Source: Synergistaceae bacterium (GTDB lineage: Bacteria; Synergistota; Synergistia; Synergistales; Aminobacteriaceae). Taken from it: a stretch of 33,025 nucleotides of DNA. Positions 7,561-14,822 of the stretch are shown piece by piece. Location: positions 1-33,025 of the forward strand of contig JAISQE010000064.1 of assembly GCA_031274425.1 (NCBI GenBank), in the 5' to 3' direction. Within the stretch, counting starts at the first letter, position 1. Each line of letters opens with the position of its first letter. The position numbers and the translations under genes were made by a program. Under the pieces are notes generated by a model. That model was not told the origin of the DNA. It saw only the letters and a program-made list of their open reading frames with translations, and ran no database searches.

Positions 7561-8502
7561 TTATCCGGCTACAATTTTGTTTTCGATGCGCCCCAGTTTT
7601 TCGAATTCGACGGCACAGACGTCTCCCACCCGCATAAAAGCCGTGGGCTTTCGGTCTTTTGCCAACCCGCCCGGCGTGCCCGTGGCGACGATATCCCCCG
7701 GCTCGACCGTGAAAACCTCGGAAAGGAAGGAAAGAAGGTGAGGAACGTCATAGATGAGCTGGTCGGTATTGGACTCTTGGAGCACGGCGTCATTGACCCA
7801 CAGTTTTAAAGCCAGCTTTCCGGGATCACCGACTTCATCGCCCGTCACGAGGTAAGGGCCGCAGGGCGCGAAATTGTCGAAGGTTTTACCTCGTAAAACC
7901 TGCTTGTCCATAGCTGTCAGGTCGCTGGCACTGATGTCGTTGAGGATGGTGTAACCGGCAATGTACTCCAAGGCCTTTTCCGCCGGGATGTTCCGGGCCG
8001 GTTTCCCGATCACAAAGGCCAGCTCCGCCTCGTACCCCATACACTTCGTCATAGACGGGTAGGGAATGGGGTCGAAAGGACCGCAAAGAGCGTTGAAATA
8101 CTTTGCGAAAATTCTGGGCTCGGGAGGAATCGGAGCCCCCGTCTCTTTGATAAAATCGTGATAGTTATGGGCGACGCAGATGATGCGCTTCGGATTTCTT
8201 ACAGGCGCTCCCAGCAAAACGTCTTTATAATCCAAGACAACTTTCATGTTGCGGACACGGACATCTTGCCCTTTCGGGAAACGGGCCAGAGTCTCTTCGA
8301 GGGCTTTGCCGGAGAGGTTGCCGCCCGCCAAAAAGTCCACGCTGTCCGAGGGGAGCAAGGCCGCCGCAATCTCGCGAGAACGCCGGATCCCTTCTTTCTC
8401 AAGAATATATTCGTAGGCTAAGTTCAGATCCAGGATTTTCCCGTCCTCGAAAAGCCCAAACCTGTAATCGCGTTCTTCATAACGATACATGACGAATTTC
8501 AT
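7561..8502 (-). CDS. Fumarylacetoacetate hydrolase (FAH) family protein
   Basis: This 313-residue FAH-fold enzyme of the cytoplasm is of the type that hydrolyses or decarboxylates beta-diketo or oxo acids (fumarylpyruvate, acylpyruvates, oxaloacetate) or isomerises 2-hydroxydienoates. The N-terminal domain (MKFVMYRYEERDYRFGLFED) is followed by the catalytic domain from about residue 100. The divalent-metal ligands lie in GYEAELAFVIG and in LNDISASD, and the C-terminal GDIVATGTPGG loop is intact. The start ATG 8502 has GAGGAA about 12 bases upstream, rather far. Its place between tctC and tctB implies that its substrate or product belongs to the imported carboxylate pathway. The exact reaction is unknown. 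Confidence 0.88.
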   Translation of the reverse strand: MKFVMYRYEERDYRFGLFEDGKILDLNLAYEYILEKEGIRRSREIAAALLPSDSVDFLAGGNLSGKALEETLARFPKGQDVRVRNMKVVLDYKDVLLGAPVRNPKRIICVAHNYHDFIKETGAPIPPEPRIFAKYFNALCGPFDPIPYPSMTKCMGYEAELAFVIGKPARNIPAEKALEYIAGYTILNDISASDLTAMDKQVLRGKTFDNFAPCGPYLVTGDEVGDPGKLALKLWVNDAVLQESNTDQLIYDVPHLLSFLSEVFTVEPGDIVATGTPGGLAKDRKPTAFMRVGDVCAVEFEKLGRIENKIVAG

Positions 8503-8547
8503 TTTTGACGTGACTTCCTCTCTTCACAATTAAAAAACGAGCGAATG

Positions 8548-8581
8548 AAAAGAGAGCCGAAAAAAGGCCTTTCCAGCTCTC
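8548..8581 (-). terminator. Weak intercistronic hairpin between tctC and the FAH gene
   Basis: On the - strand AGAGAGC (8581-8575) pairs with GCTCTCT (8557-8551) and is followed by TTTCATT. It sits just after the binding-protein gene, where such partial terminators often let the binding protein be made in excess over the membrane subunits. Confidence 0.5.
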
Positions 8582-8599
8582 TCCTTGTTCCCGAAGCAA

Positions 8600-9544
8600 C
8601 TACTGCATCAATTGCATCAGTTCTCCGATTTTATCGAAGTCCTTCTTGGCGTACTCGTAGAAAGCGGCCGGATCCATGTAACCGTCCTCTTGCTTGCTCT
8701 GGGCCATAAACTCCTTGAACCCCGGTTCTCGTATTCCTTTGGAAATCGCGTCGACGAGCTGCGCCTTGATCTCCTCGGGGATGCCTTTTTTGGCAATGAA
8801 GCCCCGATATTGCGTCAGCACGATGTCATACCCCAGCTCTTTCAAGGTCGGCGCGTCGGGAAGGTAGGAAAGGCGTGATTCTCCGCTGATGGCCAGAACT
8901 TTGACCTGACCGGCTTCGACGTATTGCATGACGGTCGCCGGGGCGGTGGCGATGATCTCCGCGTGACCTCCCAGAAGGTTGGTGACGGATTCCGCGCCTC
9001 CCTGATAAGGAAGCCACGTAAATTTGACGTCCGCCAGTTTGGAAAGCTGGAGCGCCATCAGATGCATCGAAGAGCCCGTCCCCTGCCCTCCAAACAGGAT
9101 GTTCTTTCCGCTTTTGGCGGCTTCCACCACGTCGCCGATCGATTGCCAGGGGCTGTCGGTCAGAACGGCGATGGCGTAGGGTTCAAGCTGAACGTTGCAC
9201 AGAAAATCGAAACTGTCGAACGAAAAATCGTTTTTCAACTGAGCTTGCAAGGCCGCCATCTGAGCTGCGGTCACTGAGCCGATGGTATAGCCGTCGGTGG
9301 GAGCGGCCAAAAGGGCCGCGAACATGACGCCGCCCCCTCCTCCCGGCTTGTTGAGGACAATCAGAGGTTGTTTGAGGTGCGGTTCCGTATAATGAGCGAC
9401 TTGGCGGGCCAGCAGGTCAGTCGGGGAACCTGCGGTGGAAGAATTCAATATTGTGATGTTTTTTTCTGGAAAAGCGGCATCGGCAGTGGTGCAAACCACC
9501 AATAAAAGGATTGCCAGGCTCATCGTCAGCACGAATTTTGTCAC
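8600..9544 (-). CDS. tctC: Tripartite tricarboxylate transporter substrate-binding protein TctC (Bug family)
   Basis: This periplasmic receptor captures a carboxylate and hands it to TctAB. The protein has 314 residues with a clear signal peptide (TKFVLTMSLAILLLVVCTTADA, shown in family form as positive start, hydrophobic core and ADA cleavage site). It then shows FPEKNITIL and NKPGGGGGVMFAALLAAPTDGYT, classical Bug-receptor signatures, and GQGTGSSMHL and YQGGAESVTNLLGGH further on. I start it at GTG 9544, with AGGAGGG at 9551-9557, because the longer open frame to 9631 adds a non-signal extension overlapping gntR. It is the second gene of the operon after the regulator. Confidence 0.95.
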   Translation of the reverse strand: MTKFVLTMSLAILLLVVCTTADAAFPEKNITILNSSTAGSPTDLLARQVAHYTEPHLKQPLIVLNKPGGGGGVMFAALLAAPTDGYTIGSVTAAQMAALQAQLKNDFSFDSFDFLCNVQLEPYAIAVLTDSPWQSIGDVVEAAKSGKNILFGGQGTGSSMHLMALQLSKLADVKFTWLPYQGGAESVTNLLGGHAEIIATAPATVMQYVEAGQVKVLAISGESRLSYLPDAPTLKELGYDIVLTQYRGFIAKKGIPEEIKAQLVDAISKGIREPGFKEFMAQSKQEDGYMDPAAFYEYAKKDFDKIGELMQLMQ

Positions 9545-9627
9545 TATAATCCCTCCTAAAATTTTCCCCGAAACAGGACGTCTCGAACGAGAGCATCCAC
9601 CTTCACTCACCGCGTTTGGACCAGCGC

Positions 9628-10347
9628 TCAAGGAATTCCCTGCATATCCTCCTCCTCTACTGTGGGGATAGTTTTGAAAGCATGGACAAAACGTATCGAG
9701 GCATCGTGGATGTGCTTTCGCAAAAGCGTTTCAAAACATGCTCTGTCCCTGCTTTTGAAGGCCGCATAAAGCTGTTTGTGTTCGTTATTGGAACGTACGA
9801 CATCGTCTTTATGATTGAGGCTGAGGTTCCAGCACCACTGAATGGATTTGATGGCTCTGTCGTAAAACTGGAGCAAGGTCTGATTGGTGCATTCTTCGAC
9901 GAAAAGCGAGTGAAATTCGTAATTTAAATGTCGATAACGCTTGAGGTCTTTTTCATCGGAATCAGAAATTTCCTCCATTTCTCTGAGGGCCGATTCCAAC
10001 TGCAGGTACGTTCTGTCTGTGGCGGTCCCGCAGGCCAACCCTCCCGCAAAGCTCTCGACCATCTCCCAGATTTGGTAGTACTCCCCGGCTAGTTCCGTCG
10101 ACAAGGGCGCGACAATCTTGCGGTTCTGATCGGTGCGCACGACGAGCCCTATATTTTCGAGCCGCAGTAAAGCCTCGCGAACGGGAGAACGGCTGGTCCC
10201 GAAAACCTTGGCGAGCTTGTCCTCCGCCAGGAGGCTACGGGGTTTCAATTTCCCTTCAATGATGTTGTTTTCGATAATATTAAAAATTCGGTCCACTAGG
10301 TGCTCGACGGAAAGAGCTTCCTGAGCCCCGAATATTTCGTCCAACAT
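9628..10347 (-). CDS. GntR-family transcriptional regulator, FCD (FadR-type) subfamily
   Basis: This 239-residue repressor-type regulator has an N-terminal winged helix-turn-helix at about residues 15-80, including GKLKPRSLLAEDKLAKVFGT and SRSPVREALLRLENIGLV. An all-helical FCD ligand domain follows. FCD proteins bind small carboxylates, often through a metal held by His/Asp, and candidate histidines are in NYEFHSLF, NNEHKQL and LRKHIHDAS. The start ATG 10347 has GGGGG at 10357-10361. It precedes the tct operon on the same strand and is divergent from the alcohol dehydrogenase. It most likely controls both units, and itself, in response to a carboxylate. Confidence 0.92.
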   Translation of the reverse strand: MLDEIFGAQEALSVEHLVDRIFNIIENNIIEGKLKPRSLLAEDKLAKVFGTSRSPVREALLRLENIGLVVRTDQNRKIVAPLSTELAGEYYQIWEMVESFAGGLACGTATDRTYLQLESALREMEEISDSDEKDLKRYRHLNYEFHSLFVEECTNQTLLQFYDRAIKSIQWCWNLSLNHKDDVVRSNNEHKQLYAAFKSRDRACFETLLRKHIHDASIRFVHAFKTIPTVEEEDMQGIP

Positions 10348-10366
10348 TTCTCAATACCCCCTTTAT

Positions 10367-10388
10367 TGTCGACGGTGTTTAGTATACA
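10367..10388. promoter_or_regulatory. Candidate GntR/FadR-type operator pair
   Basis: Two palindromes matching the FadR-subfamily core GT-M-K-AC, GTCGAC (10368-10373) and GTATAC (10382-10387), lie 14 bp apart centre to centre in the 82-bp divergent promoter region. The second overlaps the - strand -10 box, so bound regulator would block gntR-tct transcription. This is inferred from the consensus. Confidence 0.45.
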
Positions 10389-10409
10389 ATGTGAATAAAT
10401 AAAACACAA
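10381..10409 (-). promoter_or_regulatory. Candidate promoter of gntR-tct operon
   Basis: On the - strand TTGTGT (10409-10404) and TATACT (10386-10381) are separated by exactly 17 bases. The start point would lie near 10374, about 26 bases before the gntR start codon. Confidence 0.5.
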
Positions 10410-10429
10410 GCAAATATGGAGGACTGAAT

Positions 10430-11608
10430 ATGTGGCAGACAATACCGTTCAGAACACCCAAAGTTGTCTTTGGGATGGAGTCGATCCGTCAAGCGGGGAG
10501 CGAGGCGAAGATTTTAAACGCGAAAAAAGCCCTTTTAATCACAGGCCCCAGCGTTAAAGCTTCCGGTGCGCTCGAATTGATTGAACAAAGCCTAAAAGAG
10601 GCGAGCATATCGTATGAGATTCACGTTTTAGAACGCGCGACTTTGGAGCCGACCACAGATATGGCTGAACTTGCGGCGAAACTCGTCTCGGAAAAAAATG
10701 CGGACCTTGTTGTCGGCATTGGGGGGGGCAGCGTTTTGGACGTAGCGAAAATGGCCGCGGCGCTGACGGGGAACCCCGGGAATGTCAGAGATTACTTCGG
10801 CCCCGGTAAAGTGAAAAATAAGGGAACGAAAGCCTTGATGGTTCCGACGACGGCCGGTACGGGCTCCGAGGTGACGCAACACGCCATTTTTCTCGACCTC
10901 GAAAACAACGTCAAAAAAGCCGTAGCCTCCCAAGCCATCATGGCGGACGTCGCCATCATCGATCCTATGCTCACCGTAAGCAGTCCTCGTAACGTCACGG
11001 CCGCTTCGGGATTTGACGCATGGCTGCACGCGGCGGAGCCATTCGTTTCGAAAAATGCCAATCCCGTCACCGATGCTCTTTCTCTTGAAGCTGTACGCGT
11101 GATCTCCCGTAATTTAGGAGCCGCGTGGTCCGACCCCAAAGACCTCGACGCCCGCTACAATATGTCGCTCGGGTGCCTGATGTCGGGGTTCGCCCTCGCC
11201 AATGCCGGGACAAGCCTGGTTCATGCTATGGCTTACCCCATCGGAGGCGAATTCCACACGCCGCATGGAGTATCGCTTTCCGTGCTTCTACTGGCCTGTT
11301 TCAAGGCGATCGCGGCTTCCAAGGGAGAGCGTTTGGTGCGCCTGGCCGCAGCCATGGGAGAAAAAGTGGAGGGCGTATCCGTCCGTGAAGGCGTCAAGAT
11401 CGCCCTGGACGCGATACATTATATGCTGCGCAGCGTCGACCTGCCAACCTGCCTGACCGAAATAGGGATCACGGACAAAAGCAAGGCGGCAATCTGGGCG
11501 AAAGACGCGTGGAACGAGAGACGCCTTCTGGGGCGGGCCCCGAGAGATTTGACGGTGGAGGATATCGCCCGAATTTACGAAAACGCCTTTGAGCCTTATG
11601 AAGGCTAA
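10430..11608 (+). CDS. Iron-containing (group III) alcohol dehydrogenase
   Basis: This is a 392-residue NAD(P)-dependent dehydrogenase of the Fe-ADH superfamily. The dinucleotide motif GIGGGSVLDVAK is at about residues 96-107, and PTTAGTGSEVT at 139-149. The metal ligands D196, H200, H265 and H279 are all present (FDAWLHA, VHAMAYPIGG, TPHG). GGAGG at 10418-10422 precedes ATG 10430 by seven bases. It is divergent from the GntR-tct operon and shares its control region, so it probably reduces an aldehyde or oxidises a hydroxyacid in the same catabolic route. Members of this family range over butanol, 1,3-propanediol, lactaldehyde and hydroxyacid-oxoacid enzymes, and sequence alone does not settle which this is. 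Confidence 0.92.
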   Translation: MWQTIPFRTPKVVFGMESIRQAGSEAKILNAKKALLITGPSVKASGALELIEQSLKEASISYEIHVLERATLEPTTDMAELAAKLVSEKNADLVVGIGGGSVLDVAKMAAALTGNPGNVRDYFGPGKVKNKGTKALMVPTTAGTGSEVTQHAIFLDLENNVKKAVASQAIMADVAIIDPMLTVSSPRNVTAASGFDAWLHAAEPFVSKNANPVTDALSLEAVRVISRNLGAAWSDPKDLDARYNMSLGCLMSGFALANAGTSLVHAMAYPIGGEFHTPHGVSLSVLLLACFKAIAASKGERLVRLAAAMGEKVEGVSVREGVKIALDAIHYMLRSVDLPTCLTEIGITDKSKAAIWAKDAWNERRLLGRAPRDLTVEDIARIYENAFEPYEG

Positions 11609-11669
11609 AAACTGAATTTCCAATGGTAAAATGATTGAACTGACGGATCAGCGAGTTATCGCGTCAAGG

Positions 11670-11722
11670 CAGTAGAGACATCGGCAGCCCCGCGGCGGTT
11701 TTTTCACGCCCGGGGCTGTTTT
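11670..11722 (+). repeat. 52-bp repeat, copy 2 (orphan terminator)
   Basis: This copies 4503-4554 with a single base change at 11709, including the full CAGCCCCG/CGGGGCTG stem. The last bases read TTTTC, so the T-run is slightly shortened. It may still terminate the alcohol dehydrogenase transcript, whose stop is 60 bases upstream. Confidence 0.88.
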
Positions 11723-11730
11723 CGCGTATT

Positions 11731-11797
11731 CCCAACATGCCCGTCAGATTCAGGATGTGAGCTTTCAACGCCGCCGTGACCTTTTTTCTGTATATGT
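11731..11797 (-). pseudogene. Remnant of an isocitrate/isopropylmalate dehydrogenase gene
   Basis: Read on the - strand this encodes IYRKKVTAALKAH followed by ILNLTGML. It aligns with residues 161-180 of the intact dehydrogenase at 4564-5559 (RKKVTVALKAN, ILKLTDGMF). At the DNA level 11734-11790 matches 5021-5080 at about 50 of 57 positions with one 3-base gap. Nothing of the gene survives on either side. It lies directly after the duplicated pth terminator, as the intact gene follows the original one, so it is best explained as a duplicated segment with an internal deletion of about 460 bases. Confidence 0.8.
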
Positions 11798-11857
11798 CGC
11801 TTTGACGCGGCAGGACATCCTCAGAAATCTGAAGTTCTTAACGACCTTAAAAACATG

Positions 11858-12022
11858 TCATGCCAGTCTGTGAAGGTATTCCCGGAATGTTTTTTCGTCG
11901 TCGGAGAGGACGCCGAAAAAATTGTCGTCTATCTTTTCCACAATCGGAAGAGCCTGTTTTATCGCTTCCTGCCCCTTATCCAAAAGGCGCACGGCATTTC
12001 CCAAACGGAGCGCTTGCTCGGG
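11858..12022 (-). pseudogene. MarR-like regulator, C-terminal fragment
   Basis: This - strand frame opens after a TGA and ends TGA at 11858-11860. It reads RLLDKGQEAIKQALPIVEK, then DDNFFGVLSDDEKTFREYL and HRLA. This matches the wing end and dimerisation helices of MarR proteins (L-x-x-KG...LSDDE...L), but the DNA-binding helix-turn-helix is missing and there is no start codon with a ribosome binding site. It overlaps, in another frame, the SRPBCC-like fragment, so the two seem to have been fused by deletion. The family call is by eye. Confidence 0.5.
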
Positions 12023-12087
12023 TCAACGTAGTAAGGCCAGATTTTTTCCTTCGCGGCATCGACTTCGATTTTGCATTGCAATTCCAT
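11959..12087 (-). pseudogene. SRPBCC/START-like protein, N-terminal fragment
   Basis: ATG 12087 (or 12090) follows a perfect AGGAGG (12095-12100) and opens a frame of 42 codons. The first 29 residues, MELQCKIEVDAAKEKIWPYY then VDPSKRSVWE, look like the start of an SRPBCC-domain protein (ligand-binding START-like fold, normally about 140-160 residues). After VWE the frame runs into MarR-like DNA out of frame and ends at TAA 11959-11961. The gene is therefore truncated although its promoter and binding site look functional. SRPBCC and MarR/ArsR genes are commonly neighbours, which fits a two-gene origin. Confidence 0.5.
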
Positions 12088-12111
12088 CATAACGCCTCCT
12101 ATGTAAGTGTA

Positions 12112-12131
12112 ATTATAATAAGTATACTTAT
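12112..12131 (-). promoter_or_regulatory. Promoter -10 and 14-bp palindrome before the SRPBCC/MarR remnants
   Basis: ATAAGTATACTTAT (12118-12131) is a perfect 14-bp palindrome. Next to it, on the - strand, is a perfect TATAAT (12117-12112). AT-rich palindromes over the promoter are typical MarR operators. The -35 is not clear. The site may outlive the regulator it served. Confidence 0.5.
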
Positions 12132-12219
12132 ATTATTTCCGATAGGTTCCATCAACTCTCCAGAACCGACGCTGTTCAAAATCCAACGGCGCTTCGGGTG
12201 GATTTGAAAATTTCGGCCA

Positions 12220-12247
12220 TTGCGTCTCTTGGGCGAAACGATATAAT
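12220..12247 (+). promoter_or_regulatory. htpG promoter
   Basis: TTGCGT (12220-12225) and TATAAT (12242-12247) are 16 bases apart. Transcription would start near 12254, about 60 bases before the htpG start codon. No CIRCE element is present here, in contrast to groES. Confidence 0.65.
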
Positions 12248-12260
12248 TTAGAAAACATGT

Positions 12261-12290
12261 AAAGGGGTTCCTCGGTAGGGAGCCCTTTTT
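12261..12290 (+). terminator. Terminator-like hairpin in the htpG leader
   Basis: AAAGGG (12261-12266) pairs with CCCTTT (12283-12288), with an inner TTCCT/AGGGA helix and a CGGT loop, and ends in a run of five T. It begins within about 10 bases of the predicted transcript start and stops six bases before the ribosome binding site GAGGAGG (12296-12302). It could be an attenuator, a 5' stabilising hairpin or a temperature-sensitive element. Confidence 0.5.
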
Positions 12291-12312
12291 GTTTCGAGGA
12301 GGTAGGATACAA

Positions 12313-14223
12313 ATGGCGCAGGAGAAACATTTTTTTCAATCGGAGGCTGCGGAGCTTTTGAAAATGATGATCCATTCCGTGTACTCCAACAAGGAAATTT
12401 TTTTGCGGGAGCTGATATCGAACGCTTCCGACGCTTTGGACAAACGCAGGATCGAGGTGCTGTCCAGCGACGAGTACGGAGAATACGAGGCGCGCATCCG
12501 CATCGAGCGCGACAAGGAAAAAAGAACGATCACGATACTCGACAACGGCATCGGGATGAATCGCGAGGAGATCGTAAACTACATCGGCACGATCGCGAAA
12601 TCGGGAACGAAGGAATTTTTGGCCGCGGCGAAACAGGACGCCTCCGAGAAGGATTCCTTTTCCACGCAGGAGATGTTGATCGGCCAGTTCGGAGTGGGTT
12701 TTTACTCCGCTTTCATGGTTTCCGACAAGGTGGAACTCGTCTCTCGGCGGTTGGGGGCGACCGAGGCGTGGAAATTCGAGTCCACAGGCGACGGTTCCTA
12801 TACCCTGGAGGAGGCGACGCTTCCCGAGTGCGGCACGTCGGTCAAGCTCTACCTTCGAGAGCCCGGCGAGGAAGAAAAGGACTACACGGACGAATGGGCG
12901 CTGCGCGACATCATCAAAAAATACTCCGACTTCATCGCCTATCCCATCGTCATGAACTGCGCGAAGTGGAAGGATAAGACGGAAACTATCGAGGACGAGG
13001 TGATCAATTCGCAAAAGGCGATTTGGTGCAAGACCGAGGGAGAGGTCACGGAAGACGAGTACCGCGAATTTTACCGCCACCTTTCCCACGACTGGCAAGA
13101 ACCTTTGACGCGTATCGCCATCAACGCCGAGGGGTCGGTCAACTTCAGAGGGTTGCTCTTTATCCCGCAGCAGGCCCCCTTCGACCTTTTCATGACCGAT
13201 CGCGGCGGCGGCATCAGCCTTTACATCAAACGCGTTTTCATCATGAACGACTGCAAAGATTTGATCCCGGAGTATCTGCGTTTCGTCAAGGGCGTCGTCG
13301 ATTCCGAGGACCTGCCGCTCAACATCTCGCGGGAAATCCTCCAGGAGGACCAGCGAGTTCGCGTGATGCGCCGCAGCACGCTGCGTAAACTTTTTTCGAG
13401 CCTCCGCAAGATGCTGGAAAACGAACGGGAGAAATATGAAAAATTCTGGGCGGCCTTCGGCAGGGCTTTCAAAGAGGGGATCGTTCACGACCGCGAAAAC
13501 GCCCAGACCATACTGGAACTGTCTCTGTTCCGCTCCACGGGCGACGACGAATGGACGACGCTCGACGCCTACAAAAGCCGCATGAAGCCGGGGCAGGAGG
13601 GCATCTACTATCTCCTCGGCCGGGATGTTTCCACTTTAAAAGATTCTCCGAAACTGGAATCTTTTTCGGACAAAGGTTATGAGGTTTTGTTGCTTACGGA
13701 TCCGGTAGATGAGGTTATAATGACTCAAACTCACGAGTACGGAGAAACGAAGCTCTTCGATGTGGGTTCTGGAGCCGTGCAAGCCGCTACCGAAGAGGAG
13801 CGCAAGGAAACGTCGAAAAAACTGGAGAAATTCGAGGCCGATTTTGCTCCGTTGAAAGAGAAAATCATGAAGTCCTTGGACGGGGTATTGAGCGACGTGC
13901 GCCTTTCCGCTCGAATGAAGTCCTCGCCGGCGTGTCTTGTGAGCGATGAAAGCACGATGACTCTCCAGATGGAGCAACTGATGCGCGCCATGGGGCAAAC
14001 GGTTCCCCCGAGCAAGCGCATATTGGAGCTGAATCCGGAGCACGTCGTCATCCAACGGTTGATGGGGCTGTCTCGAACCGACGACGCGAAGGTAGAGGAT
14101 TTCGCCGCCGTTTTGTACGATCAGGCTCTGATTTTAGACGGCGGCGTCATTGCCGACCCCGGACGTTTTGCGCGTCGGCTGGCCGATATTATGAACCTGG
14201 CTCTGGAAACGGACAAAACTTAA
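12313..14223 (+). CDS. htpG: Molecular chaperone HtpG (bacterial Hsp90)
   Basis: This ATP-dependent cytoplasmic chaperone has 636 residues, the usual length. The GHKL ATPase domain shows YSNKEIFLRELISNASDAL (near 20-38), ILDNGIGM, GTIAKSGTKEF and GQFGVGFYSAFMV. The middle domain shows PFDLF, IKRVFI and SEDLPLNISRE with its catalytic-loop arginine region LQEDQRVR. The C-terminal dimerisation domain ends in DQALILDGG and a short tail. The start is ATG 12313 with GAGGAGG at 12296-12302. The in-frame upstream codons from 12289 lie within the leader hairpin and are not used. A strong promoter precedes it. Confidence 0.97.
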   Translation: MAQEKHFFQSEAAELLKMMIHSVYSNKEIFLRELISNASDALDKRRIEVLSSDEYGEYEARIRIERDKEKRTITILDNGIGMNREEIVNYIGTIAKSGTKEFLAAAKQDASEKDSFSTQEMLIGQFGVGFYSAFMVSDKVELVSRRLGATEAWKFESTGDGSYTLEEATLPECGTSVKLYLREPGEEEKDYTDEWALRDIIKKYSDFIAYPIVMNCAKWKDKTETIEDEVINSQKAIWCKTEGEVTEDEYREFYRHLSHDWQEPLTRIAINAEGSVNFRGLLFIPQQAPFDLFMTDRGGGISLYIKRVFIMNDCKDLIPEYLRFVKGVVDSEDLPLNISREILQEDQRVRVMRRSTLRKLFSSLRKMLENEREKYEKFWAAFGRAFKEGIVHDRENAQTILELSLFRSTGDDEWTTLDAYKSRMKPGQEGIYYLLGRDVSTLKDSPKLESFSDKGYEVLLLTDPVDEVIMTQTHEYGETKLFDVGSGAVQAATEEERKETSKKLEKFEADFAPLKEKIMKSLDGVLSDVRLSARMKSSPACLVSDESTMTLQMEQLMRAMGQTVPPSKRILELNPEHVVIQRLMGLSRTDDAKVEDFAAVLYDQALILDGGVIADPGRFARRLADIMNLALETDKT

Positions 14224-14248
14224 AAGTTTCGACAGGGGGGCGAAGACC

Positions 14249-14710
14249 ATAACGGATCAAGCAAGGCAAAAGGAGGACGACGGAGCGGTACTCGAACGAA
14301 AGGAACCTTCAGAGGATTTTGTTCCTCAGTACGACGTGACGTCGAAAGAGCGTTACGTGGATTCCACGTCGCAAAAATCCGAATTTGACAGGGTCCTTGA
14401 CGAATTGGGACGCATCAGCCAAGAAACCCTTTCCTGGGATATCCTGCGGATGACGCGAAAGCACTTCGGCGATACGGAAGAACACAACGCGCGCAAATTC
14501 GAGGCGTTTATGGGAGCGTTTATCCTCAACGCGGCCGCGGAGCTTTATGACAAGGGCCTGGCGGATGTCGCTCTCAGGAAATTGGAACAGGCCAGGACCA
14601 TTTTGGAGGCCAAGCAAAAGCTGGCGCAGGAGGTCGAAGCCATTCGGGCCAAAACGGAGGAGGACGCCTTCGACATCTCCGCCATGCTCGGCCTGGGGGA
14701 CGGAATCTAG
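14249..14710 (+). CDS. Conserved-looking hypothetical protein downstream of htpG
   Basis: I do not recognise this family. The product is 124 residues from GTG 14336 or 153 from an in-frame ATA at 14249. It is charged, with a helical middle part (EFDRVLDELGRISQETLSWD, KFEAFMGAFILNAAAELYDKG) and a coiled-coil-like stretch (RKLEQARTILEAKQKLAQEV), ending DISAMLGLGDGI. The GTG start has no ribosome binding site, whereas AGGGGGG (14234-14240) lies eight bases before the ATA, and the reading frame is open and protein-like between them. I therefore give the longer form, assuming a rare ATA start or a mutated or misread ATG. The gene begins 25 bases after htpG and is probably co-transcribed. It ends before a terminator shared with fliD. 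Confidence 0.6.
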   Translation: MTDQARQKEDDGAVLERKEPSEDFVPQYDVTSKERYVDSTSQKSEFDRVLDELGRISQETLSWDILRMTRKHFGDTEEHNARKFEAFMGAFILNAAAELYDKGLADVALRKLEQARTILEAKQKLAQEVEAIRAKTEEDAFDISAMLGLGDGI

Positions 14711-14751
14711 AGCGTCCGGGGAAGAAAAAAAGGGAAAAAGGGAAAAAAGAA

Positions 14752-14793
14752 CAAGCGACCGCTTCGGCCTTGCCGGTTCGACGCGATCGCTTG
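14752..14793. terminator. Bidirectional terminator candidate between the htpG operon and fliD
   Basis: CAAGCGA (14752-14758) pairs with TCGCTTG (14787-14793) across a loop with internal GC pairing. On the - strand it is followed by TTCTTTTTTCCC, good for fliD. On the + strand it is followed by CGCTGTTTTGTCGTTTT. Confidence 0.6.
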
Positions 14794-14822
14794 CGCTGTT
14801 TTGTCGTTTTGTTATGGGTCTG

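Larger units (their letters stand above)
11609..12312. other. Gene graveyard between the alcohol dehydrogenase and htpG
   Basis: About 700 bases hold no intact gene. From left to right: a second copy of the pth terminator (11670-11722), a remnant of a dehydrogenase gene on the - strand (11731-11797), a MarR-like C-terminal fragment (11858-12022, -) overlapping an SRPBCC-like N-terminal fragment (11959-12087, -), their promoter and palindrome (12112-12131), and the htpG promoter and leader (12220-12312). 11609-11669 and 11798-11857 show nothing recognisable. Confidence 0.8.

Noticed and set aside
12133-13488. 451-codon - strand frame antisense to htpG
   Set aside because: Shadow frame; its C-terminal part lies in the graveyard, but no family was recognised.
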